A stretch of 48,151 nucleotides of DNA from SpSt-600 sp042408195. GTDB taxonomy: Bacteria > Chloroflexota > Anaerolineae > SpSt-600. The first letter of the stretch is position 1, and each line of letters starts with the position of its first letter. Made by a program: the position numbers and the translations under genes. This document shows, piece by piece, positions 1-7,220 of this stretch. The notes under the pieces are model-generated. The model made no database searches, was not told the origin of the DNA, and saw only the letters and a list, made by a program, of their open reading frames with translations. The stretch covers positions 1 to 48,151 of the forward strand of contig JBHOQL010000017.1 of the NCBI GenBank assembly GCA_042408195.1, given 5' to 3'.

Positions 1-349
1 CCGCCGGAGTCGGTGAGAATCACACGGGCGTTCTTCTCCAGGACCAGCATGTCCAGATAGGAGACCGGCTCCAGCACCCGCACACCGTTGGGGGAAAGCC
101 TCAGCGCTTCAGCCTGTTTACGGGTACGGGGATGAAGCGGCAAAACCACCGGAAGCCCGGCTTCCGCAATCGCCTCCAAGCCTGCAAAGATGGCCTTAAG
201 CCGCTGGGGGTCGTCGGCGTTCTCAGCCCGGTGGACGGTCGCCAGAGCATACTCTTTCGGCTTCAGACCTAAGCGCTCCAGAATACGGGATTTTCGTTCG
301 GCCAGTTCCAGATGTTGGAGCACAGCATCATACATCACGTCACCCACCA
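1..349 (-). CDS. wecB: UDP-N-acetylglucosamine 2-epimerase family, C-terminal part (frameshifted, runs off window)
   Basis: This frame continues the epimerase begun at 862. Read on the minus strand it gives a typical second-domain sequence, including ATVHRAEN, LPLHPRTRK and, at the window edge, the ILTDSGG that carries the conserved nucleotide-binding DSGG. It is joined to the upstream half by a missing base near 350: the minus strand reads CACTGGTGG where CACCTGGTG would keep the frame and give HLVGDVMYD. The 3' end is outside the window. Whether the base is missing in the organism or only in this assembly cannot be told from one sequence. Confidence 0.8.
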
Positions 350-862
350 GTGGACACCTCTGGTGATCCCCTCCCGCTCCAGGTTTTTCACCGCTGTCTC
401 CGTAGGACAGAAGAGCAGATCAGAGACGTGATCTGTAAGGACACGATTGATTTCTTCGGGCATTCGCCTGTTAAAACTGCGAAGTCCTGCCTCTACGTGA
501 GCCACTGGGATATGGAGTTTGGCTGCCGCCAGTGCGCCGGCCAGGGTGGAGTTGGTGTCCCCGTAGACTATTACCAGGTCCGGCTTCTCCACCAGAAGCA
601 CTTCCTCAATCCGCTTGAGCATCTCCCCGGTCTGGTAGCCGTGGGTGCCAGAGCCCACGCCCAGGTGATAATCGGGCGGTTTCAGGCCCAGTTCGTCAAA
701 GAAGACCCCGGACATTTCATAATCGTAGTGCTGACCGGTATGGACCAGCACTTCCTGAATCGGGTTGTCTGGATGCGTTTCATTGTGGGACTGAATTGCC
801 CGGAGCACCGGGGCCACTTTGATAAATTGAGGACGGGCACCGACAATATCCAGAACCTTCAT
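335..862 (-). CDS. wecB: UDP-N-acetylglucosamine 2-epimerase family (WecB/WbpI-like), N-terminal part
   Basis: Non-hydrolysing UDP-sugar 2-epimerase that inverts C2 of UDP-GlcNAc or a UDP-GlcNAc uronate derivative in the cytoplasm. The N-terminal GARPQFIK, HTGQHYD, YGDTNSTLAGALAA, HVEAGLRSFNRRMPEE and NR.LTDH motifs are those of the family, which is normally about 360-380 residues. This frame stops after 175 residues because of a one-base loss near 350, and the rest continues in another frame. It is the last gene of a minus-strand sugar cluster and starts 39 bases after the dehydrogenase. With WbpB/E/D-like neighbours, the WbpI role (UDP-GlcNAc(3NAc)A to the manno form) is at least as likely as simple WecB. 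The neighbourhood favours WbpI, while the sequence alone does not separate the two. Confidence 0.85.
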   Translation of the reverse strand: MKVLDIVGARPQFIKVAPVLRAIQSHNETHPDNPIQEVLVHTGQHYDYEMSGVFFDELGLKPPDYHLGVGSGTHGYQTGEMLKRIEEVLLVEKPDLVIVYGDTNSTLAGALAAAKLHIPVAHVEAGLRSFNRRMPEEINRVLTDHVSDLLFCPTETAVKNLEREGITRGVHWWVT

Positions 863-882
863 CCAATCTCCTGTATGAGAGA

Positions 883-914
883 AACCACAGATTTCACAGA
901 TTCACTCAGATTTA
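883..914. repeat. Short tandem/inverted intergenic repeat, copy 1
   Basis: A run of 10-11-base units of the form cacagattt/cacagattc/ctcagattt. It resembles the units at 5037-5102 and 6355-6450. It overlaps the last codons of the nucleotide-sugar dehydrogenase, so the C-terminal residues SDKSE come from the repeat. Only one arm is present here. Confidence 0.7.
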
Positions 915-2266
915 TCAGAAACACCTGATCGCCTGCGTTCATTTATGCCCTTCTTCCCCACACACCGGTATATCCATCCAGCAGAGGAGAGGGCGCGGTC
1001 GGCGAAAAGGCCTCGCCCATCCACCAGAATCTTGCGAGCCAGGGCAGCACCCAACCTCTCCAGGTCCAGCGCCCGGTAGGCCTGATGGCCCACCATCACC
1101 ACAGCAGCATCGCACCCCCGCACCCGCTCCCAAAGGTCCCCCCGATATTCTTCCACCCACGGGTCGTGGATCACCGCTTCTGCGCTGGAGGCCCGCAGCC
1201 AGTTTACCAATGCCTCGCTGGGGCTGTTGCGGGTATCGTCGCTCTCCTCCAGGTAGGCATATCCCAGGACGGCCACTCGTGCCCCGGCCAGCGAAAGGCC
1301 CGCTTCGGCCAGAGCATCCTCCAGGAGTTCGGCCACGTGGAGGGGCATAGCGTCGTTGACAGCGCGGGCGGCAGGGATGAGTCGCAATGGGACTTTTTCA
1401 CGCACAGCGTAGGCCAGGAGCCACGGATCTTTCGGGATACAATGGCCCCCCACACCACTTCCTGGCAGGTGCATCTGGCGCTCCGGCACTTTGTTGACCA
1501 GTTCCCGAACCCGCCACACGTCCCCACCCACCGCCTCGCAGATCAGGGCCACCTCGTTGGCGAAGGCAATCTGTACATCCCGATAGGCGTTCTCCACTGT
1601 CTTGACCAGTTCCGCCGTCAGGCAATCGGTCAGGTCCAGGTCGGCCTGCACCACATGGCGGTAAAGTGCGGCCATCATCTCCGCCGTTTCGGGGGTCATC
1701 CCGCCCACCACCCGACTCATCTCCCGGAGGTTACGGAGCAGCCGCCCGGGCCGCACCCGTTCCGGGCAGTGGCCCAGGTAGAAGCCTTCGTTGCACCGTT
1801 TCCCGCTGGCTTCCTCCAGCAATGGCAGCACCACATCCTGCATCGTGCGGGGGGCGATGGTAGATTCCACAATGACCAGCGCCCCGTCCTTCAGCACCGG
1901 CCCCAGGCTCTGCAGGGCCCTCCGCAAGGCCTCGTAGCGGGGCTTTCGCTCTTCATCCACTGGTGTCTCCACGCAGATGAGGATTACATCCCGATCCTGT
2001 AAGTCAGCATACTCCGAGGTGGCGCGCAAGCGGCCCATTCGCACAACCTCTGCCAGTTGCTCTGCCAACCCTGGTTCTTCACCTCTAATCGGGCAGAGGC
2101 CAGCGTTGATTTGAGCCACCCGTTCGGGCCGGATGTCCACCCCCACCACGTCAAACCCGGCCTCGGCGAAAAGCACCGCCACCGGCAACCCTACATATCC
2201 CAGGCCGATGACGGCCAGCCGGGCCTCTTTCCGTTCAATCCGTTGCTGGAGTGCTGCCATGGTCAT
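902..2266 (-). CDS. Nucleotide sugar (UDP-HexNAc) 6-dehydrogenase, WbpA/WecC type
   Basis: NAD-dependent UDP-GlcNAc or UDP-ManNAc 6-dehydrogenase that makes the uronic acid by two successive oxidations. The N-terminal Rossmann motif VIGLGYVGLPVA is at residues 19-30, followed by the central domain with AELVKTVENAYRDVQIAFANE. The catalytic-cysteine motif GVGGHCIPKDPW is near residue 271, and a UDP-binding C-terminal domain starts around LGYAYLEESDDTRNSP. The length of 454 residues is slightly longer than usual because the tail reads into the intergenic repeat at 883-914. It lies 41 bases after the WbpB-like gene and 39 before the epimerase, in one transcription unit. The HCIPKDPW form is also common in UDP-ManNAc dehydrogenases, so the substrate is not settled. 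Neighbours favour the UDP-GlcNAc route. Confidence 0.88.
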   Translation of the reverse strand: MTMAALQQRIERKEARLAVIGLGYVGLPVAVLFAEAGFDVVGVDIRPERVAQINAGLCPIRGEEPGLAEQLAEVVRMGRLRATSEYADLQDRDVILICVETPVDEERKPRYEALRRALQSLGPVLKDGALVIVESTIAPRTMQDVVLPLLEEASGKRCNEGFYLGHCPERVRPGRLLRNLREMSRVVGGMTPETAEMMAALYRHVVQADLDLTDCLTAELVKTVENAYRDVQIAFANEVALICEAVGGDVWRVRELVNKVPERQMHLPGSGVGGHCIPKDPWLLAYAVREKVPLRLIPAARAVNDAMPLHVAELLEDALAEAGLSLAGARVAVLGYAYLEESDDTRNSPSEALVNWLRASSAEAVIHDPWVEEYRGDLWERVRGCDAAVVMVGHQAYRALDLERLGAALARKILVDGRGLFADRALSSAGWIYRCVGKKGINERRRSGVSDKSE

Positions 2267-2307
2267 CCCAGGATTCCGTTTCCATTTAGCGCAAGATGAA
2301 TCTTGCG

Positions 2308-3300
2308 TTACAGATTTACTACCTGGTGCGTCCTCCCAGATTCCACCAGCGCCAGGGCCAATCTCAGGGCCGCCAGGCCGTCCTCTCCGCTCACCGGCAC
2401 GGGCCTCCCATCTCTTAAGGCGCCGATAAACGCTTCCAGTTCAGCCTTTAGCGGCTCGTAGCGCTGGATGGCGAAGCGAATCATACAGCCCTCGCTCACC
2501 CCCCGCAACGTCTGAAGGGCCGGCCATGGGAGGTCAGTCGCCTGACCGTTTTCGTAAAAATACAGGTCCTGAGTGAGGTCGTCTACCCGGAATAACCCCC
2601 GCTCGCCTAAAACCAGGGTCTCCCGGATTTTCACCGGTGTCAGCCAGTTCAGTTCCAGAACTCCTACCACTCCCTCAGGGAAACGGAGAACTCCCCAGAG
2701 CAGGTCCTCGTGTTCCGTATGAATTCGCCGCTCTGTCTCGGCGTAAATTCGGGTCGGCTCCGAACCTAGAAGGAAACGCATCACATCCAGGTCATGAGGT
2801 GCCAGGTCTATCACCACGCCTACATCCCGAATGCGAGCGGGGAAGGGGCCGATACGGCGGCAAAAGACCTGGAAGATGCGCCCCAGTTCGCCCCTCTCCA
2901 GCCTCTGCTTCAGGGCCTGTATGGCTGGATTAAACCGCACCACGTGCCCCACCATCAATTGACGGCCCAGTTCCCGGGCCCGGTTGATTAACCGCTGGGC
3001 GCCTTCGATGGTGGCTGCAACAGGTTTTTCTATGAGGACGTGGGCGCCGGCTTCCAGGGCATCTAATCCAACCTGCTCGTGAAGCGCCGTGGGGACCGCC
3101 ACGGAGACAGCATCAGGCTGCTCTTTTTCCAGCATCCGGCGGTAGTCGGTATAGGGGCGGGCGCCGTAGCGGGCCGCTACGCTTTCTACCCGTTGATGGT
3201 CGGTATCCGCTACGGCCACCAGTTTCACCCCGGGCAGTTCGCTGTAGATGCGGGCGTGGTGGATGCCTATAGAGCCCACACCGATAACAGCGACTTTCAC
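2308..3300 (-). CDS. wbpB: Gfo/Idh/MocA oxidoreductase, WbpB-like UDP-GlcNAcA 3-dehydrogenase
   Basis: Predicted NAD-dependent oxidation of the C3 hydroxyl of UDP-GlcNAc uronate to the 3-keto sugar, the substrate of the adjacent aminotransferase. The N-terminal dinucleotide fold starts with VAVIGVGSIGIHHARIY. The family EKP motif appears as HVLIEKPVAAT near residue 90, and the active-site region VIDLAPHDLDVMRFLLG lies around residue 160. The length of 330 residues is normal for the family. Its start overlaps the stop of the aminotransferase by four bases, the usual sign of translational coupling. The fold is certain. The exact substrate is inferred from the wbp-type gene set around it. Confidence 0.82.
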   Translation of the reverse strand: MKVAVIGVGSIGIHHARIYSELPGVKLVAVADTDHQRVESVAARYGARPYTDYRRMLEKEQPDAVSVAVPTALHEQVGLDALEAGAHVLIEKPVAATIEGAQRLINRARELGRQLMVGHVVRFNPAIQALKQRLERGELGRIFQVFCRRIGPFPARIRDVGVVIDLAPHDLDVMRFLLGSEPTRIYAETERRIHTEHEDLLWGVLRFPEGVVGVLELNWLTPVKIRETLVLGERGLFRVDDLTQDLYFYENGQATDLPWPALQTLRGVSEGCMIRFAIQRYEPLKAELEAFIGALRDGRPVPVSGEDGLAALRLALALVESGRTHQVVNL

Positions 3301-4385
3301 GCCAGCCCCTCCCGCTCCGCAAACTCGTTCACCGCTGCCACGATCGCTTCCAGATCGGAAGGGGTCAGAGCAGGATGGACAGGAAGGGATAGCACCTCCT
3401 GAGCGGCCCGTTCCGCTTCTGGAAAATGGCCGCTATATCCCAGTTCTCGGTAGAGGCGCTGCTGATGGATGGGCACCGGGTAGTATACTTCCGAACCAAT
3501 CCCACGCTCTTGCAAGAAGGCCTGCAGAGCATCCCGTTTCCCGCCAGGTACCCGGACGGTGTACTGATGGAAAACGTGAGTCCGATCGGGGGGTACATAG
3601 GGAGTAACTACCCCTCGGAGATGCTCTGTCAGATACCGGGCATTGGCCTGGCGAATCCGGTTAAACTGATCCAGTTTCCGCAGTTGCGCCAGACCTATGG
3701 CCGCGTGAACGTCCGTCATCCGGAAGTTGAAGCCCAGTTCATCGTGGTAATACCGCCGACGGGCACCGTGCTGACGGATGGCGCGGCACCGATCCGCAAT
3801 TTTGGGGTCATCGGTGGTGATCATCCCTCCTTCACCGGAGGTGATGTTCTTGGTGGGATAGAAGGAAAACGTACCCGTACCAAAGGAACCAACTTTCTTC
3901 CCCTTGTACTCTGCTCCGTGGGCCTGACAGGCATCCTCTATCACTGCCAGTCCGTACTTCTGGGCAATATCCATAATGGGATCCATATCGCAGGGGAGAC
4001 CATAGAGGTGGACTGGAATAATAGCCCGAGTACGGTCTGTGATGACTGCCTCCACCAAGTCCGGATTCAGGTTGAACGTGCGGGGATCAATATCCACAAA
4101 CACCGGACGGGCTCCTACATAGAGAGCGCAGTTAGCCGAGGCGATGAAAGTAAAAGGGGAGGTGATAACCTCATCCCCGGGGCCGATACCGTGAGCCAGC
4201 AGCGCAATATGAAGAGCTGCAGTGCCGGAGGAAGTAGCGATGGCGTACCGGACGCCGCACATTTCGGCAAAGGCCTCCTCAAAGGCCTGAACGCGCGGCC
4301 CCTGGGTCAGGATGCCGGAGTCTAACACATCTAATACGGCCTGTTTCTCTTCATCGCTGATCAGCGGTTTTGCAACAGGAATCAT
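3297..4385 (-). CDS. wbpE: DegT/DnrJ/EryC1 aminotransferase, WbpE-like
   Basis: PLP-dependent sugar aminotransferase, expected to convert the 3-keto intermediate to the 3-amino sugar. Family signatures are the N-terminal PVAKPLISDEE, TSSGTAALHIALLA, PVHLYGLPCDMD, VIEDACQAHGAEYKGKK and the PLP-lysine motif FSFYPTKNITSGEGG. The length is 362 residues. I place the start at 4385: this ATG overlaps the TGA of the acetyltransferase as ATGA and has GGGAGG seven bases upstream. An in-frame TTG at 4400 would add five residues but lies on the ribosome-binding site. The C-terminal VYYPVPIHQQ and LPVHPALTPSD blocks are complete. Confidence 0.88.
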   Translation of the reverse strand: MIPVAKPLISDEEKQAVLDVLDSGILTQGPRVQAFEEAFAEMCGVRYAIATSSGTAALHIALLAHGIGPGDEVITSPFTFIASANCALYVGARPVFVDIDPRTFNLNPDLVEAVITDRTRAIIPVHLYGLPCDMDPIMDIAQKYGLAVIEDACQAHGAEYKGKKVGSFGTGTFSFYPTKNITSGEGGMITTDDPKIADRCRAIRQHGARRRYYHDELGFNFRMTDVHAAIGLAQLRKLDQFNRIRQANARYLTEHLRGVVTPYVPPDRTHVFHQYTVRVPGGKRDALQAFLQERGIGSEVYYPVPIHQQRLYRELGYSGHFPEAERAAQEVLSLPVHPALTPSDLEAIVAAVNEFAEREGLA

Positions 4386-4987
4386 TCTATGGCCTCCCAA
4401 TCAGAGATAGGAATCGGAATCCGGCAACCACATTGAGAACAGCGGGCCAGTACATGCTCGTCTGTACGCTCCTCCTCGCTCAATTTCGCTCCGCAGGGAC
4501 AAACAAAGCCGTGGAGGCGCGCGGGATTCCCGTAGACCAGTCCGTAGGGAGGGACATCATGGATGACCACACTACCGGCGCCAATCATTGCCCATTCACC
4601 AACGGTCACCCCACAGCGGATCGTAGAGTTGGCCCCAATAGAGGCCCCCCGCCGAATCAGGGTCTTCGTCACCTTCCAGTCGCCTCCTCGTTTAAGGGTG
4701 CCGTCTGGATTGATCGCTCTCGGGAACAAGTCGTTGGTGAAGCATACGTGAGGGCCGATGAAAACCCCATCCTCTATTGTCACGCCGTGATATACGGATA
4801 CATAGTTTTGAATCTTGACATTATCGCCGATGACAACACCAGTATCAATATATACTCCTTTGCCGATGATACAGTTAGCGCCAATACGGGCTCCTTCCCG
4901 CACCTGAGCGTGGTGCCAGATGGAAGTGCCCTCACCAATCGTTGCACTTGCTGAAACTTCCGCAGTCGGATGAATCCGGATAGCCAT
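4382..4987 (-). CDS. wbpD: Left-handed beta-helix N-acetyltransferase, WbpD-like
   Basis: Acyl-CoA-dependent transferase predicted to acetylate the 3-amino group of the UDP-sugar. Hexapeptide repeats run from about residue 4 to 155 (IHPTAEVSASATIGEGTSI, then a long series with I/V every six residues). The carboxy end GNPARLHGFVC is typical of the WbpD clade. The last 45 residues carry four cysteines, CPCG and CSQCGC, that look like a small zinc ribbon. The start is supported by GGAGGAG six bases upstream. It is the first gene of the polysaccharide cluster and overlaps the aminotransferase by four bases. Confidence 0.85.
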   Translation of the reverse strand: MAIRIHPTAEVSASATIGEGTSIWHHAQVREGARIGANCIIGKGVYIDTGVVIGDNVKIQNYVSVYHGVTIEDGVFIGPHVCFTNDLFPRAINPDGTLKRGGDWKVTKTLIRRGASIGANSTIRCGVTVGEWAMIGAGSVVIHDVPPYGLVYGNPARLHGFVCPCGAKLSEEERTDEHVLARCSQCGCRIPIPISDWEAIE

Positions 4988-5036
4988 TCCCGCTCCTCCG
5001 CTCTCCCGCCCACTTCTCCGACGCCTGAATTTATGG

Positions 5037-5102
5037 AACCACAGATTACACAGATTTCACAGATAAGAATTAAATCCGTGTAATCCGTGAAATCTGTGGT
5101 TT
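5037..5102. repeat. Intergenic inverted repeat, copy 2
   Basis: Left arm aaccacagattacacagat and right arm ending gtgaaatctgtggttt face each other around a short AT-rich centre, so the transcript could fold into a long hairpin. Each arm is built from 10-11-base units. The right arm abuts the TGA stop of the TPR gene at 5104. It lies between the TPR gene and the acetyltransferase and may act as a processing or termination structure. Confidence 0.75.
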
Positions 5103-5103
5103 C

Positions 5104-6396
5104 TCACTCCTCTAGCGCCCGAATCTTCGCCGTTATCCCTTCATCACCTGGCTTCCACTCCAGGGCCTGGCGGTAGGCGGCAAGAGCGCCTTCTTTATCC
5201 CCGGCCTCGGCCAGCCAGTCGCCCAGTTGCACCGCCCAGTTCCAGGGCTTACCCTGATAGAGGCCGATCGCTTCCCGCAACCAGGTTATGGCTTCGTCCC
5301 GCCGCTCCTGCCGGTAGAGGCTCTGGGCCAGGTAGTAGGCACTCCAGGCGTGTTTGGGGTTCCGTTCCAGCGCAACCCGCAGGAATCCTTCGGCGGTCCG
5401 ATATTCCTCCCGCAGGTAGTGAGTGTACCCCAGCCAGTATTTGGGCTCGTAGCGGTCCGGGGCCAGGGCTTCTGCCTGCCGATACCAGGCCAGCGCGCCA
5501 GCATAGTCCTGCTGAACCCGGCGCATGTGCCCCACGCTCAGATAGGGCCAGAAGAGGTTGGGGCGGGCCTCTACGGCCCGGCGGTAGGCGGCCTCGGCCC
5601 GGGCCCAGTCTTTGAGCCTTTCCCAGGCCGCCCCCTCCCGCATCCGGAAGTCGTAGGGTCTGGGGCTGCGGCGGGCACCCTCGCCGTAGAAGAGGGCCGC
5701 GTGCTCCCACTCCTCCGAAAGTTCCGCCGCCCGGCCCAGAGCCCACCAACGATCAGGGTCCGATGCCGGAAGATGCCCAGCCAGTTCCCTCCACACCCCC
5801 ACCGCTGCGCCCTTCTGTTCCAGACGCAGGTAAAGGGCCTCCAGTTTGCGGGCCCCCGCAATGGTGGGATGGAGTGAGAAGGCTAGGTGATACCATCGCC
5901 GCGCGTCTTCCCACCGCTCGGCCTTCTGGCTCCGATCGCCCAAGAAGAGAAAATATGCCGCCGCTCCCTCCGCCACGGCGGGGTCAGGGCGCAGGTCATT
6001 TCCCCCGGCGGCCAGGTAGAGGGCCCAGGCAGCGGAGTCCTGCGGGTTCAGGGAGAGGGCGCGCTCCCAATCCCGGAGCGCCTCCTCGCAGCGGCCGGTC
6101 AGCCAGGCGGCGCGGCCCCGCAGGAACCAGGCCCGCTCGTTCCAAGGGGTCAGGCGCAGTGCATGCTCTATCCAATCCCCGGCAGGGAGGGGACTTGTGC
6201 CGCTCCCGCAGGCCGGGATTCCCGCCTCCCCGGCCGCCTCCTGCCAGTGGGAGCGCAGGAGGAGCCCGGCCCCGTTGCGGAGCGCGGCAGTGGTCAGGGC
6301 CCGGCCGTGGAGGGCCAGCAATATTACGACCAGCGCGGCAAGGGTCAGTTTTTTAACCACGGATAACACGGATTTCACGGATATTGGTTTAACCAC
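5104..6396 (-). CDS. Tetratricopeptide-repeat protein with N-terminal membrane anchor
   Basis: No enzymatic domain. A hydrophobic segment near residues 17-32 (LTLAALVVILLALHG) is followed by many 34-residue TPR units from about residue 75 to the end. Examples are AWFLRGRAAWLTG, PYLSVGHMRRVQQDYAGAL and YWLGYTHYLREEYRTAEGFL. TPR arrays form protein-binding solenoids, so a scaffold role at the membrane in polysaccharide export is plausible but inferred from the neighbours only. The start is uncertain: the GTG at 6396 and other in-frame GTG codons near 6370 all lie inside the 6355-6450 repeat, and no ribosome-binding site is visible. The gene is bracketed by two repeat copies. Confidence 0.75.
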   Translation of the reverse strand: MVKPISVKSVLSVVKKLTLAALVVILLALHGRALTTAALRNGAGLLLRSHWQEAAGEAGIPACGSGTSPLPAGDWIEHALRLTPWNERAWFLRGRAAWLTGRCEEALRDWERALSLNPQDSAAWALYLAAGGNDLRPDPAVAEGAAAYFLFLGDRSQKAERWEDARRWYHLAFSLHPTIAGARKLEALYLRLEQKGAAVGVWRELAGHLPASDPDRWWALGRAAELSEEWEHAALFYGEGARRSPRPYDFRMREGAAWERLKDWARAEAAYRRAVEARPNLFWPYLSVGHMRRVQQDYAGALAWYRQAEALAPDRYEPKYWLGYTHYLREEYRTAEGFLRVALERNPKHAWSAYYLAQSLYRQERRDEAITWLREAIGLYQGKPWNWAVQLGDWLAEAGDKEGALAAYRQALEWKPGDEGITAKIRALEE

Positions 6397-6450
6397 GGAT
6401 TACTCGGATTTCACGTATAAAATCTGAGTCATCCGTGAAATCCGTGGTTT
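6355..6450. repeat. Intergenic inverted repeat, copy 3 (double)
   Basis: Two direct blocks beginning taaccacggat are followed by an opposite-facing block ending gtgaaatccgtggttt. The units are the same 10-11-base type as copies 1 and 2, with acggat replacing acagat. The element overlaps the predicted start of the TPR gene and lies six bases from the end of the nucleotidyltransferase remnant. Confidence 0.72.
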
Positions 6451-6455
6451 CACTC

Positions 6456-6805
6456 TTACCGTGCAGCCAGCGGGATGCTTCCCCGCATCGCTTCCGACAG
6501 CCCGGCGGGAAATTCCGGGCCAGAAAGGAGCATGTCTAGGCCCAGGTCTAAACGACGGGAAAAAAGAAGTGGTAAGGCTTCATCGCCTCCAGCGAATTGC
6601 CGGAGATTTCCGTCACCCGAAGCAACAGGTCTACATCGCTGGTACCGGTGTAAGTGCCTGCGGCCAGGGAGCCGATCAGCCACACCTCCTGGAGTTCCGG
6701 GAAGACCTCCAGCGCCTCCGCCGCCACCTCCCGCAGCCGCTGGAGGACCTCATCCCGGTTCAGGGAGATGGCCTTCACAGAACCGGATGACCTGATCTGC
6801 TGCAT
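6456..6805 (-). pseudogene. MNT-type nucleotidyltransferase, frameshifted
   Basis: The first frame carries the minimal nucleotidyltransferase signature VWLIGSLAAGTYTGTSDVDL (GS...G...SD.DL) at about residues 42-61. It stops soon after MKPYHFFFPVV. In a second frame the sequence continues as SRRLDLGLDMLLSGPEFPAG to a stop at 6456, which is how intact members end. The join is a run of six A (plus strand, 6560-6565); one more base would restore a protein of roughly 110 residues. A GTG at 6778 is the better start, since the ATG at 6805 lies deep in the HEPN frame. Such proteins modify partner HEPN toxins by nucleotide transfer. A homopolymer sequencing error is an alternative to true decay. Confidence 0.72.
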
Positions 6806-7145
6806 TTAGCGCCTCCCGCGCCTGGGCTTCGGTTAAGTAATCGGCCGGCTTGCCCGGGGCAAAGCTGTTCGGATAGCGAGGCGGGATATAATAGAGGTCT
6901 AGCAATCGGGCCCGGTCCATAGTTTCCGATGGGACCTCCAGGGTCTGCCCGATCAGTTTCAACATTTCGGTCAGGGAATGCCCCCAAAGCGTCAGACCGA
7001 GCGCCAGCCCCAGAGCCTTGATGACCTTCTCAGTGGCTTGCTGCAGGGTGAAGCAGGCCCATTAGTAGTATCCATACTGGATGTCAATCAGGGCTCGTTC
7101 GTAATCCCGCTTCCCTTGCTCATACCAGTCCTTCCAGCGGTTCAT
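6750..7145 (-). pseudogene. HEPN-domain protein with in-frame stop
   Basis: Reading from the ATG at 7145 gives MNRWKDWYEQGKRDYERAL, then a TAA at 7062-7064, then WACFTLQQATEKVIKALGL and WGHSLTEMLKLIG. After this come YYIPPRYPNSFAPGKPADYL and ALNAADQVIRFC to a stop at 6750. That is a full-length HEPN protein (131 codons) with a stop where relatives usually have a charged residue before WACF; a single G-to-T change in GAA would cause it. A shorter frame from 6965 keeps only the second half. The gene precedes and overlaps the MNT frame, the standard order of HEPN/MNT toxin-antitoxin-type pairs. Confidence 0.72.
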
Positions 7146-7220
7146 AATCCCATCACCCCGTCCCGAAATTTCGGCATTTCGCCCGACGGACCTCAAAAGC
7201 CCCTTTGCTTCTCTGCTCCC

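Noticed and set aside
1085..2002. 305-codon plus-strand open frame opposite the nucleotide-sugar dehydrogenase
   Set aside because: It is an antisense shadow of a well-conserved gene in GC-rich DNA, rich in histidine and proline as such shadows are.
883..6450. CRISPR array
   Set aside because: The repeats are few, unequally spaced over kilobases, internally repetitive and without spacers or cas genes.
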